From Candidatus Peregrinibacteria bacterium (GTDB lineage Bacteria; Patescibacteriota; Gracilibacteria; Peribacterales; Peribacteraceae): a stretch of DNA of 17,544 bases. The DNA is taken from the NCBI GenBank assembly GCA_030638845.1, contig DAOWDW010000029.1, forward strand, positions 1-17,544. Reading direction: 5' to 3'. Below are positions 1 to 6,711 of this stretch, piece after piece (positions within the stretch are counted from its first letter, which is position 1; every line of letters starts with the position of its first letter). The translations under genes were made by a program, and so were the position numbers. The notes under the pieces are model-generated. The model had not been told where the DNA came from, did not search any database, and was given only the letters and a program-made list of their open reading frames with translations.

Positions 1-284
1 AATCTAAGTGCATTTGGACTTAGTGGCAGTATTAAGAAGAATATGAAAACAAAGGTTTTATTTTTTAAAGCAAGCCGTATGTGATGATGATTTAGTTGCA
101 AATTGGAAAGGGTCTCGCACGTATAGTAGCATTTCGGCATTGGAATGAAGAGCGTAGAATGTAGAATGCAAAACGAGAAACGAAAGATGGCAACCCCATT
201 TTCTTGATTCAAAAAAGCTTTGGTGTACGCTCGTACAAGCTCTGATACATCAGTGCCTTCTTAACTTCTATTCCCCATATTCGC
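1..284. other. Upstream region of ssb, no secure gene
   Basis: No gene can be assigned here. Frame 1 on the + strand is open from the window edge to a TGA at 82-84 (27 codons) and could be the tail of a truncated upstream gene, but the peptide is not recognisable. A 7-bp unit gtagaat is tandemly duplicated at 154-167 and belongs to the repeat family described elsewhere in the window. Two small dyads lie near ssb. One spans about 215-242, with AGCTT/AAGCT outer arms and a GTAC-GCTC-GTAC core. The other is CTGAT-AC-ATCAG at 242-253. Neither is followed by a T-tract, so they are not terminators. They could be operator or mRNA structures for ssb, but nothing shows this directly. Confidence 0.3.
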
Positions 285-1154
285 ATGTATTCATACAATC
301 GCGTAAACATCATCGGTTATCAAACACAACCTATAGAGGTACGCCAAACGCCAGGTGGCACAAGCGTTACCGATTTAAACTTGGTTGTTCCTTATACGTT
401 TCGTTCAGAACAAGGTGAAATGCTAGAAGGAAAAGGTTTTCATACTGTTACTGCTTGGGGTCCTATGGCAGACATTGCAGGACAGTTTCTTTCTGCTGGC
501 TCTCAGGTATTTATTTCTGGTCGTTTGCAAACAGATAGCTGGGAAGACCAAGAGTCTGGAGAAAAAAGAAGCAAAACAAAAATAATAGCATTAGATATGA
601 TAATGCTAGATCCTCGAGACGGGCAGATGCCTGCACTCGAAGGCGCAAAAGAAATTTCTGGCGCAATAAATAGAGCAGATGTTGTTGGAAATATAACAAG
701 AGAGCCAGAACTCCGCACTACAACCAGCGGTCAACAAGTTTTAACTCTTGGTGTTGCAACTAACGATAAATGGAAAGATAAAGCAACAGGTGAAGACAAA
801 GAGCGTGCAGAATTTCATGATGTAGTGCTTTGGGGCAAGCTCGCAGAAGAAATGAGCAAGCATGCCAAAAAAGGAGCTCGTGTATTTGCTTCTGGTCGTG
901 TGCAAACACGTAGTTGGGAGACACAAAGTGGCTCCAAGCGTTACACAACAGAAATTGTTGCGGAAACAGTTAAGCTACTTGGTGTAAGTCATCCTGCAGC
1001 TCAAGGAAATATTTCTTCGCAATCAGCATCCGAGACTAAAAAAGCACCTGTACCTGCTAAAGAGGCATCTCCTGCTCCATCATCAGATAAAGCAGTAGAG
1101 GCTCCAGTGCCAGAATATGCTTCGGAGGTAACAGTAGAAGATCTTCCCTTTTAA
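285..1154 (+). CDS. ssb: Single-stranded DNA-binding protein with two OB folds
   Basis: Binds single-stranded DNA during replication, recombination and repair. At 289 residues it is much longer than a usual bacterial SSB (about 150-180) because the OB domain occurs twice. Domain 1 is about residues 1-108, starting YNRVNIIGY and containing FHTVTAWG and SGRLQTDSWE. Domain 2 is about residues 127-234, with INRADVVGNITREPELR, FHDVVLWGKLAE and SGRVQTRSWE, and is closer to the classic SSB pattern. A Pro/Ala/Ser-rich tail (about 235-284) ends in EDLPF, which matches the acidic aromatic tip that recruits partner proteins in the family (DDIPF type). The two-OB plan is known from Deinococcus-Thermus SSBs, which act as dimers instead of tetramers; a dimer here is an inference. 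The ATG at 285 begins right at the conserved first strand and has no clear Shine-Dalgarno sequence. The gene stands alone and is followed by a terminator. Confidence 0.93.
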   Translation: MYSYNRVNIIGYQTQPIEVRQTPGGTSVTDLNLVVPYTFRSEQGEMLEGKGFHTVTAWGPMADIAGQFLSAGSQVFISGRLQTDSWEDQESGEKRSKTKIIALDMIMLDPRDGQMPALEGAKEISGAINRADVVGNITREPELRTTTSGQQVLTLGVATNDKWKDKATGEDKERAEFHDVVLWGKLAEEMSKHAKKGARVFASGRVQTRSWETQSGSKRYTTEIVAETVKLLGVSHPAAQGNISSQSASETKKAPVPAKEASPAPSSDKAVEAPVPEYASEVTVEDLPF

Positions 1155-1170
1155 TGATCTAAAATAATTA

Positions 1171-1202
1171 AAGAGCCTCTCTTATAACGAGGGGCTTTTT
1201 TT
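1171..1202 (+). terminator. Rho-independent terminator of ssb
   Basis: A 7-bp stem pairs GCCTCTC (1175-1181) with GAGGGGC (1189-1195), with one G-T wobble and a 7-nt loop, and is followed by seven Ts (1196-1202). It begins 20 nt after the ssb stop codon. Read on the minus strand the same hairpin is followed by a T-rich stretch (CTTTAATTATTTT), so it may also end the long minus-strand run after murB. Confidence 0.9.
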
Positions 1203-1252
1203 GTGTGACAATGTAACACAAGAAAATAGAAATGTGTGACAATGTAACACAA
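1202..1252. repeat. 20-bp direct repeat with internal dyad, two copies
   Basis: The 20-mer tgtgtgacaatgtaacacaa occurs exactly at 1202-1221 and again at 1233-1252, with 11 nt between copies. Each copy has inverted ends TGTGT/ACACA around a 9-nt centre. It lies between the ssb terminator and the end of murB. The CAATG core links it to the 8-bp repeat family found elsewhere between genes in this window. With only two copies and a short spacer it is not a CRISPR array. Confidence 0.75.
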
Positions 1253-1281
1253 ATATAATATAAATGGTTTTAAGGTATGTA

Positions 1282-2151
1282 TTAAGGAAACTCTATACAA
1301 CCATCATTTTTTACAAATCTCATTTCTACCTCAAGGGGATTTTTCATATAACTCTGTACAGATTCTACAAGAGATACAGCATCTTTATATGTTCCATCTT
1401 TTTCGTTTATTAGGAAGTTTGCATGTTTTTCACTTATACATATTCCACCTTCTTTTCTTCCTCTTAGCCCTGCTTCGTCTATTAGTTTCCATGCTGGCAC
1501 ATCGTCTTTTGCTTTAAAACAAGAGCCTGCAGTTTTTGTATGTGGCTGAGTTTCTATACGTTTTTTAAGAAGTGATTCTATTTTATTCTTTATTTCCTCA
1601 GGATTATTCGAGGGGATTACTAAAGTTGCTTCCCAGATGATTACTGGTAAATCTATATTTTTGAATATGCTTTCTCGGTATTTAAAATTGCATTCGTCTT
1701 TTGATATTATTTTAAATAATCCATCCGTAAATATAGTTACAGACTCTATGTAGTTATCAATCCATATTCCTTCTGGTCCTTGTCCTGCATTTCCTATTAC
1801 TGCTCCTCCCATACTTCCGGGGATTCCAGTTAGTGCCGAAAGATCCATTCCTTCTTTGGCAAGCTCGTTAATTAACATAGGAAGATTTTTTCCTGCTTGC
1901 ACATAAACTTTTTCTTCATCAATTTTAACTTCGTTTCCCTTTAGCCTTACAATAAGGGCATCTATTACCCCGTTTGCAAAAATTGTGTTAGATCCTCCTC
2001 CAATTACTACAAGTTTTAGATTGTTATCTTTTGCATATTCAAAAGCTTCTTCGCAGTCTTTTTTTGAATAAAGTTCTGTATAATATGCGGCAGTTCCTCC
2101 AATACGCATAGTAGTCTTAGGGCCAAGAGGAATGTTTTCTTGGATTTTCAT
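1282..2151 (-). CDS. murB: UDP-N-acetylenolpyruvoylglucosamine reductase
   Basis: Cytoplasmic FAD enzyme that uses NADPH to reduce UDP-GlcNAc-enolpyruvate to UDP-MurNAc, the second committed step of peptidoglycan precursor synthesis. At 289 residues it has the size of a short type II MurB. Visible motifs are the N-terminal NIPLGPKTTMRIGG segment, the FAD-binding VIGGGSN (49-55), GIPGSMGGAVIGNAG (109-123), the substrate-loop YRES (158-161), the AGSCF motif with the expected proton-donor serine at 210, and the C-terminal LEVEMRFV (273-280) carrying the conserved glutamate. The start at 2151 fits the family N-terminus. It is the last gene of the minus-strand run, 15 nt after the preceding membrane-protein gene, so the two are probably co-transcribed. 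murG and ftsW lie further upstream in the same run, consistent with a dispersed cell-wall cluster. Confidence 0.96.
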   Translation of the reverse strand: MKIQENIPLGPKTTMRIGGTAAYYTELYSKKDCEEAFEYAKDNNLKLVVIGGGSNTIFANGVIDALIVRLKGNEVKIDEEKVYVQAGKNLPMLINELAKEGMDLSALTGIPGSMGGAVIGNAGQGPEGIWIDNYIESVTIFTDGLFKIISKDECNFKYRESIFKNIDLPVIIWEATLVIPSNNPEEIKNKIESLLKKRIETQPHTKTAGSCFKAKDDVPAWKLIDEAGLRGRKEGGICISEKHANFLINEKDGTYKDAVSLVESVQSYMKNPLEVEMRFVKNDGCIEFP

Positions 2152-2166
2152 AAGATTTAAGAATAT

Positions 2167-2631
2167 CTATTTTAGCAGAGATGATATTTGTTCCATATAA
2201 TCTGCTACTTTTTGAGTCTTTTTCCTCTTTTTAATTTTAAGTGTGGCAGAAGCTAAAACTATAAGGCCAAACAATACTCCAATAACTATTAGAAATTCTT
2301 TTTGTCCAAAAGAAATATTAAACAATTGGAAAATAACCATTAGCAAAGAAAATAGTAACACTCCTGCAAGTACTCCAACTCCTAGAGTAATTAAAATAGT
2401 GTGTGCTTGGTCTTCTCTATTGTCATCTGGTGCTGCTGCTAAGTCTGTAAGTAGTTTACTACTTAATATTATTGGTTCGTCTGTATTTTCTTTAACAATA
2501 TTAGGCATTTTTCGTTGCAATATTAGTTGAACAAACGTTTTAAATGGAACAGTTGTCTTCCCTTCTATTATGGCTTTAGAGCCATCTAATCTTAAATCTA
2601 CTTCTAGGTCTCGGCTTTTGGAGGATTTCAT
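2167..2631 (-). CDS. Hypothetical protein with two membrane segments
   Basis: Family not recognised; 154 residues. The N-terminal part (about 1-75) is hydrophilic and mixed alpha/beta in character. It is followed by two strongly hydrophobic stretches (about 79-104 and 112-131) joined by a short turn, and then a very basic segment (KIKKRKK, about 132-138) and an amphipathic tail. A two-helix hairpin with both ends in the cytoplasm is the simplest reading. The frame is open further upstream to 2742, but that extension would be translated from an 8-bp tandem repeat and would overlap the preceding gene, so the ATG at 2631 (MKSSKSRDLE) is preferred. It sits between the coiled-coil gene and murB and ends 15 nt before murB. 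A role in the envelope is only suggested by the neighbours. Confidence 0.75.
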   Translation of the reverse strand: MKSSKSRDLEVDLRLDGSKAIIEGKTTVPFKTFVQLILQRKMPNIVKENTDEPIILSSKLLTDLAAAPDDNREDQAHTILITLGVGVLAGVLLFSLLMVIFQLFNISFGQKEFLIVIGVLFGLIVLASATLKIKKRKKTQKVADYMEQISSLLK

Positions 2632-2648
2632 GTAAATCAGTATAGCAT

Positions 2649-2678
2649 AGCAATGAAGCAATGAAGCAATGAAGCAAT
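2649..2678. repeat. 8-bp tandem repeat (agcaatga), 3.75 copies
   Basis: Three perfect copies of agcaatga (2649-2672) plus six more bases lie between the coiled-coil gene and the two-helix membrane-protein gene. The unit belongs to the CAATG-type octamer family also seen at 9511-9534, 9561-9577 and in the pilin-flanking repeats. Confidence 0.9.
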
Positions 2679-2692
2679 TTAACAATAAATTA

Positions 2693-3241
2693 TTAAGCCG
2701 ATATCTTTTCCAATTTTCTTTTGTGTTGTGCCTGTATTGCAATAGTAAGATTTAAATCTTCTTGAATAGCTTTTCTGTCTAATTCTGCATCCTTAAATCC
2801 GAATTCTACTCTTTCGGCAAGATGTTTAAGATTTGTTTGGATTTCTTCAATTTCTTGTTTTAATCCGAATTTGTTTCCTCGCATATGGTCCAATAATAAG
2901 CCTTGTGAGTCTTGTATTTCTTTCTGTAGTTCAGTTCTCATATCCTTCATCTCTCCCTGAAGTTCAGTTCTCATATCTCTCATTTCTCCCTGAAGTTCAG
3001 TTCTCATATCTCTCATCTCTCCCTGAAGTTCTCCTTTCATATCCTTCATCTCTCCTTGAAGTTCTCCTTTCATATCCTTCACCTCTCCTTGAAGTTCAGT
3101 TCTCATATCTCTCATCTCTCCCTGAAGTTCATCTTTTACTTCATCAATTTTTCCATCTAGTCCTTCAATCTTCTCTAGGAGCAAGATTTTCATTAATTCT
3201 ATGCTTTTTAATATCTCTGAAGTGGATATTTCGTCTGGCAT
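2693..3241 (-). CDS. Coiled-coil protein with 11-residue tandem repeats
   Basis: 182 residues, nearly all predicted coiled coil. Residues 38-114 are seven tandem hendecads of the form ELQGEMRDMRT / ELQGEMKDMKG, the last one degenerate. A further less regular coil (about 115-175) follows. There is no signal peptide or membrane segment, so it is probably cytoplasmic. The 11-residue period points to a right-handed or straight coiled coil instead of a standard heptad one. At DNA level the 33-bp units are almost identical (about 2900-3130), which suggests recent expansion or homogenisation and makes the copy number likely to vary between strains. The start at 3241 is the only good ATG before the coil. 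Function unknown; a structural, oligomerisation or scaffold role is possible. It lies 87 nt after gltX in the same orientation. Confidence 0.8.
   Translation of the reverse strand: MPDEISTSEILKSIELMKILLLEKIEGLDGKIDEVKDELQGEMRDMRTELQGEVKDMKGELQGEMKDMKGELQGEMRDMRTELQGEMRDMRTELQGEMKDMRTELQKEIQDSQGLLLDHMRGNKFGLKQEIEEIQTNLKHLAERVEFGFKDAELDRKAIQEDLNLTIAIQAQHKRKLEKISA
2900..3130 (-). repeat. 33-bp tandem repeat inside coiled-coil gene
   Basis: Seven 33-bp units encode the 11-residue hendecads. Units 4-6 are nearly identical in DNA as well as protein (ttcagttctcatatc recurs on the + strand). The seventh unit has diverged (ELQKEIQDSQG). Confidence 0.85.
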
Positions 3242-3328
3242 AAGATTGTTATCTTATATGATGGATATTAGAAATCAATATTTCGCAAGGAAAAAAGTAC
3301 TATGCGAGATTAGTTTTTCTTTAGATGT

Positions 3329-4810
3329 TCATTTTTTCACCAATTCAAGTGCTTTGGCCAATCTTTTCAATGTTTCATCTTTTCCTAAAACTTCAGCTAC
3401 TTCAAAAGCTCCGGGGCTATACGGTAAACCAGTTAATATTGCTCGGAGAGGCCAGAGAACCTGCCCGTTTTTTAATTCTTTTTCTTTTGCAAGCTTGATG
3501 ATTGATTCTTTAATTGTTTCTTCGTTCCAAGTGGATATTTTTTCTAATGTTTCTATGAGCATAGAAACAATGTCTGCAACCATATCTTTTGTTACTTTCT
3601 GCTTCTTGCTCGCTATCAATTCTAAATCAACCTTAGGATCTAAATAGAAAAATGAAAGCATTTCCGATGCCTCTTTAAAGAATGTGATTCTGTCTTGTAT
3701 TAGCTGTGCTTTTTCTACAAATTTTGAATCCTTTCTTGCATCAGGAAACTCTTTAGCAACAATTGGCTGAATACGCTCTGCAAATTCTTTTGGAGTAAAT
3801 TTTCTAATCCATTGCCCTTGTAACCAATCTAATTTTTCTGTGTCGAATATTGCTCCTCCTTTTTGTACCCTATCTAAGGAAAATTTTTCTATTAATTCAT
3901 CTAAGGAAAATATTTCATCTGTAGTTCCAGGGTTCCATCCTAGTAAAGCAAGGAAGTTTATCATTACCTCTGGAAGGTAACCTCTTTCTATAAAATCGGA
4001 AACAGATACATCACCCTGTCTTTTACTTAGCTTTCCTCCAGATGGATTTAGAAGGAGTGGCACATGTGCAAATTTTGGCATATTCCAGCCAAAAGCTTCA
4101 TATAGTAGAACGTGTTTTGGAAGAGATGGTAACCACTCTTCTCCTCTTATAACCATGTCTATATCCATAGCATTATCATCAACAATATTTGCTAAATGAT
4201 AAGTTGGGAAGCCGTCACTTTTTAGAAGTACAGCATCATCTATACTTGATGATTTAAATTCTAATGCTCCACGAATTTCATCGAAAACTTTTACAGTATG
4301 ATTATCTGGTACCTTTAAACGAATTACATACTCATCACCTGCATCAATCTTATTCTTAACCTCTTCTTCGCTTAGCGTTAAAGAATTTTTCATGCGCATA
4401 CGCATGGAAATATCATATTTTGGGGCTGGGTTTCCTGCTTTTTTTTCTTCCTCTCGCATTCTATTTAATTCTTCTGTTGTATCGAATGCGTAGTATGCAT
4501 TTTTAGATTCTAAAAGTTTATCAATAGCTTTTTTATAAACATCCAATCTTTCGGATTGATGATATGGTTTCTTATCTCCTTTTTCACCTTCTAAAGTTAC
4601 TCCTTCATCTGGATTTAATTTCGCCCAGTCTAAAGTTTTTAATATGTTTTCTTCTGTTCCTTCTTCGTACCTTTCTCTGTCTGTATCTTCTATTCGTAAA
4701 ATAAATGTTCCTTCATTCTTTTTTGCGTATAAATAATTAAATAATGCAGTTCTTAAGCCACCAACATGGAGCATGCCTGTGGGAGATGGGGCGAAACGAG
4801 TTCGAGACAT
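3329..4810 (-). CDS. gltX: Glutamyl-tRNA synthetase
   Basis: Class I aminoacyl-tRNA synthetase that charges tRNA-Glu in the cytoplasm. Length (493) and architecture are normal. The Rossmann domain carries the HIGH-type signature FAPSPTGMLHVGG (6-18). The middle contains VIRGEEWLPSLPKH (220-233), followed by the KMSKS-type motif KLSKRQG (260-266), and the C-terminal half is the helical anticodon-binding region ending in GLPYSPGAFEV. No cysteine zinc cluster is seen in the insertion domain. Organisms of this type often lack GlnRS, and then GltX also misacylates tRNA-Gln for GatCAB to correct; that cannot be judged from this window. The stop codon is TGA. The ATG at 4810 places the motif at the expected distance and has no Shine-Dalgarno sequence. 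It lies 71 nt downstream of the cyclophilin gene. Confidence 0.97.
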   Translation of the reverse strand: MSRTRFAPSPTGMLHVGGLRTALFNYLYAKKNEGTFILRIEDTDRERYEEGTEENILKTLDWAKLNPDEGVTLEGEKGDKKPYHQSERLDVYKKAIDKLLESKNAYYAFDTTEELNRMREEEKKAGNPAPKYDISMRMRMKNSLTLSEEEVKNKIDAGDEYVIRLKVPDNHTVKVFDEIRGALEFKSSSIDDAVLLKSDGFPTYHLANIVDDNAMDIDMVIRGEEWLPSLPKHVLLYEAFGWNMPKFAHVPLLLNPSGGKLSKRQGDVSVSDFIERGYLPEVMINFLALLGWNPGTTDEIFSLDELIEKFSLDRVQKGGAIFDTEKLDWLQGQWIRKFTPKEFAERIQPIVAKEFPDARKDSKFVEKAQLIQDRITFFKEASEMLSFFYLDPKVDLELIASKKQKVTKDMVADIVSMLIETLEKISTWNEETIKESIIKLAKEKELKNGQVLWPLRAILTGLPYSPGAFEVAEVLGKDETLKRLAKALELVKK

Positions 4811-4828
4811 AACAATTAATAAAACATT

Positions 4829-4848
4829 AACTATAAGTATTTATAGTT
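4829..4848. promoter_or_regulatory. AT-rich perfect hairpin ahead of gltX
   Basis: AACTATAA (4829-4836) pairs perfectly with TTATAGTT (4841-4848) across a 4-nt loop, about 20 nt upstream of the gltX start codon on the minus strand. It is not followed by a T-tract. It could be a weak mRNA structure or operator in the ppi-gltX gap, and it includes a TATAGT that could serve as a -10 box for gltX. The function is a guess. Confidence 0.35.
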
Positions 4849-4881
4849 TACTGCTCAAAGCTAATGGTTCAAAGTTTAAAG

Positions 4882-5628
4882 CTATTTAACTTCTGCTGTA
4901 AACGTTACTGGCTCTAGTGGTGCATCACTTGCATCACGTTCTACAGCAATGATTGCATCTACAATGTCCATTCCTTCTATTATCTTGCCAAATACAGTGT
5001 GCTTGCCCTCTAGCCAATCTGCACCTTCTTTTCTTTGTATTATAAAGAATTGGCTAGCATTTGTGGCAGGACCACGGTTGGCCATGGCTATAACTCCTCG
5101 TTCCATTGGCATTGAATCTAGGTCTGAGTTGTACACGTAGCCAAGCATTTCGTTGTAGTCTCTAATAGTTGATTCTGCGAGTTCGTCTGGAAGCTCTTGT
5201 CCTCCTCCTTCATCTTTTAGCATTCTTTTGTCTAAGTCATAACTGTTTGCATTTATTTCGTCCTCAAATGTTCCTCCGAAAATACTATCTCCTCCTGTTC
5301 CATTTCCGTTTGGATCTCCTCCTTGAATCATAAAGTCTGGAATAACACGGTGGAATTTTAATCCGTCGTAGTAACCATCTTCACTAAGTTTTATAAAGTT
5401 TGTAACAGTCTTTGGAGCTCTGTCTGCATCTAATTCTATTACGATATCTCCCTTAGATGTTTTTAAGGTAACAATATGTTTACCTTTAAGTAGTTCACCT
5501 GTGTATCCTTTTTCTTCGGTTGCAGTATTCATAGGTACTTCGGGTTCTGCCGGTACTGCTTCTTCACTACATCCTGCAAGTAGAACTAGTGCGAAAAGCG
5601 GCAAGAGGAATAAACAAAATTTTTGCAT
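4882..5628 (-). CDS. Cyclophilin-type peptidyl-prolyl isomerase lipoprotein
   Basis: Catalyses cis-trans isomerisation of X-Pro bonds, here probably outside the membrane as a folding helper for exported proteins. Residues 1-20 are a lipoprotein signal peptide with lipobox LLAGC (Cys20 as lipidation site), then a short Glu/Pro-rich linker and a cyclophilin domain (about 50-248). The residues that form the human CypA active site are all present: FHRVIPDFMIQGGD (92-105, with Arg94, Phe99, Gln102), ASQFFI (191-196), and WLEGKHTVFG (205-214, with Trp205 and His210). An insertion of about 40 residues (about 127-175, acidic, with YNEMLGYVYNSDLDSMP) separates the two halves of the domain. The start at 5628 gives a complete signal peptide. 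It lies 30 nt after murG in the same run. Confidence 0.94.
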   Translation of the reverse strand: MQKFCLFLLPLFALVLLAGCSEEAVPAEPEVPMNTATEEKGYTGELLKGKHIVTLKTSKGDIVIELDADRAPKTVTNFIKLSEDGYYDGLKFHRVIPDFMIQGGDPNGNGTGGDSIFGGTFEDEINANSYDLDKRMLKDEGGGQELPDELAESTIRDYNEMLGYVYNSDLDSMPMERGVIAMANRGPATNASQFFIIQRKEGADWLEGKHTVFGKIIEGMDIVDAIIAVERDASDAPLEPVTFTAEVK

Positions 5629-5658
5629 AGAGCGAAAGGAAGATTAGTGAGACTAGAT

Positions 5659-6711
5659 TTAAGATGCAAGTACTTCAAGAATGATTTTTGCTATCTTGGA
5701 GGATGCGAGGTTAGAGCTTTTTTGATTCTTGTACTCTCTGTGTATTGTAGCATCAATTTTAGCAGTAAGCTTTTCATCTATTCCAAATTGTTGTAAAACG
5801 TTACATTGTCCATTTTCTTCAAGTAATTGAGCATTTTTTTGTTGGTGATCATGACCTACTCCTCTTAGTGGAACTAGAATGGTTGGAATACCACAGGCAA
5901 GTAGTTCTGCTGTTGCATTCCCTCCTGCACGACTTATTGCCAAATCTGTTGCTGCATAAAAATGAGCAAGGTCATTAAACGCAAATTCACATGAAAAGTA
6001 TCCAGACTTATTATCAATAATTTTTTTACCTCTACCTGTTATATGAATTATGTTAAATCTTTCTAGTAAAGTATTTATATTTCTTATAATTGCTTCGTTT
6101 AATGTTTTAGCTCCTTGGCTTCCTCCAAGTATAAGGAGAATTGGTTTGTTATTATTAAAGCCTGTTATTTTAAGTGCCTTTTCTTTAGATCCATTTAATA
6201 TGCTTTCTCTAACGGGGTTACCTGTGACTATAGTTTTTTCTTTTATATTCTTTTTAAGTTTCATATTAGAAAAGCTAATACAGACTTTTGTTGCATATTT
6301 AATAAGCCACTTATTGGCTCTTCCAAAAATTGCATCGGACTCATGAAGAATAATAGGAATACCTCTTCTTTTTGTAGATATGCAAATTGGAATACTTGCG
6401 TATCCTCCTTTGCTAAAAATTATATCTGGCTGAATTTTATTTAAGATATTATCTGCTTCTTTTAATGCTTTTGGTATTTTCCATATAAATGAAATTCCAA
6501 TTCGAGGAGGAGTGGTGCCTGTAAAAGAAATTTTATTTTTTGAGAGAAAATCAATTTCTAATTTTGTATTAGAACAAACAAAGTGGGTTTGAATGTTTGG
6601 TTCTATTTTTTTTAGAGCTTCTAGTACAGCTAGTGATGGAATTACGTGCCCTAAAGATCCTCCTCCAACAAAGAGTACGCATGCCGATTTATCTTTATTG
6701 TTATTTGTCAT
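5659..6711 (-). CDS. murG: UDP-GlcNAc:undecaprenyl-PP-MurNAc-pentapeptide GlcNAc transferase
   Basis: Adds GlcNAc to lipid I to make lipid II on the inner face of the membrane. It has the two-domain GT-B fold and normal length (350). Visible motifs are the N-terminal glycine loop GGSLGHVIPSLA (17-28), KGGYAS (101-106), HESDAIFGRAN (123-133), GNPVR (164-168), GGSQGA (196-201), the donor-site SRAGGNATAEL (260-270) and HQQKNA (289-294). The first loop is usually GGTGGH; here Thr-Gly is replaced by Ser-Leu, while the last Gly-His pair is kept. The start codon overlaps the ftsW stop (ATGA), so translation of the two is probably coupled. The pairing of murG with a SEDS gene is the normal dcw-cluster arrangement. 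Confidence 0.96.
   Translation of the reverse strand: MTNNNKDKSACVLFVGGGSLGHVIPSLAVLEALKKIEPNIQTHFVCSNTKLEIDFLSKNKISFTGTTPPRIGISFIWKIPKALKEADNILNKIQPDIIFSKGGYASIPICISTKRRGIPIILHESDAIFGRANKWLIKYATKVCISFSNMKLKKNIKEKTIVTGNPVRESILNGSKEKALKITGFNNNKPILLILGGSQGAKTLNEAIIRNINTLLERFNIIHITGRGKKIIDNKSGYFSCEFAFNDLAHFYAATDLAISRAGGNATAELLACGIPTILVPLRGVGHDHQQKNAQLLEENGQCNVLQQFGIDEKLTAKIDATIHREYKNQKSSNLASSKIAKIILEVLAS

Noticed and set aside
1202..1252. CRISPR-like repeat-spacer unit
   Set aside because: Only two copies with an 11-nt spacer and no cas genes nearby.
2632..2742. N-terminal extension of the two-helix membrane protein
   Set aside because: The extra 37 codons are translated from the 8-bp repeat and overlap the coiled-coil gene; ATG at 2631 is a cleaner start.
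2833..3243. Open frame on the + strand with regular LPEVQFSYLSS-like repeats
   Set aside because: It is the antisense shadow of the 33-bp hendecad repeats on the minus strand.
3283..3309. Hairpin TCGCA/TGCGA between gltX and the coiled-coil gene as a terminator
   Set aside because: The stem is only 5 bp with a long loop and has no T-tract directly after it on either strand.
3329..3331. UGA as a sense codon (Gracilibacteria-type code)
   Set aside because: gltX and ftsW end properly at TGA at family-typical lengths, and no conserved domain is interrupted by TGA.
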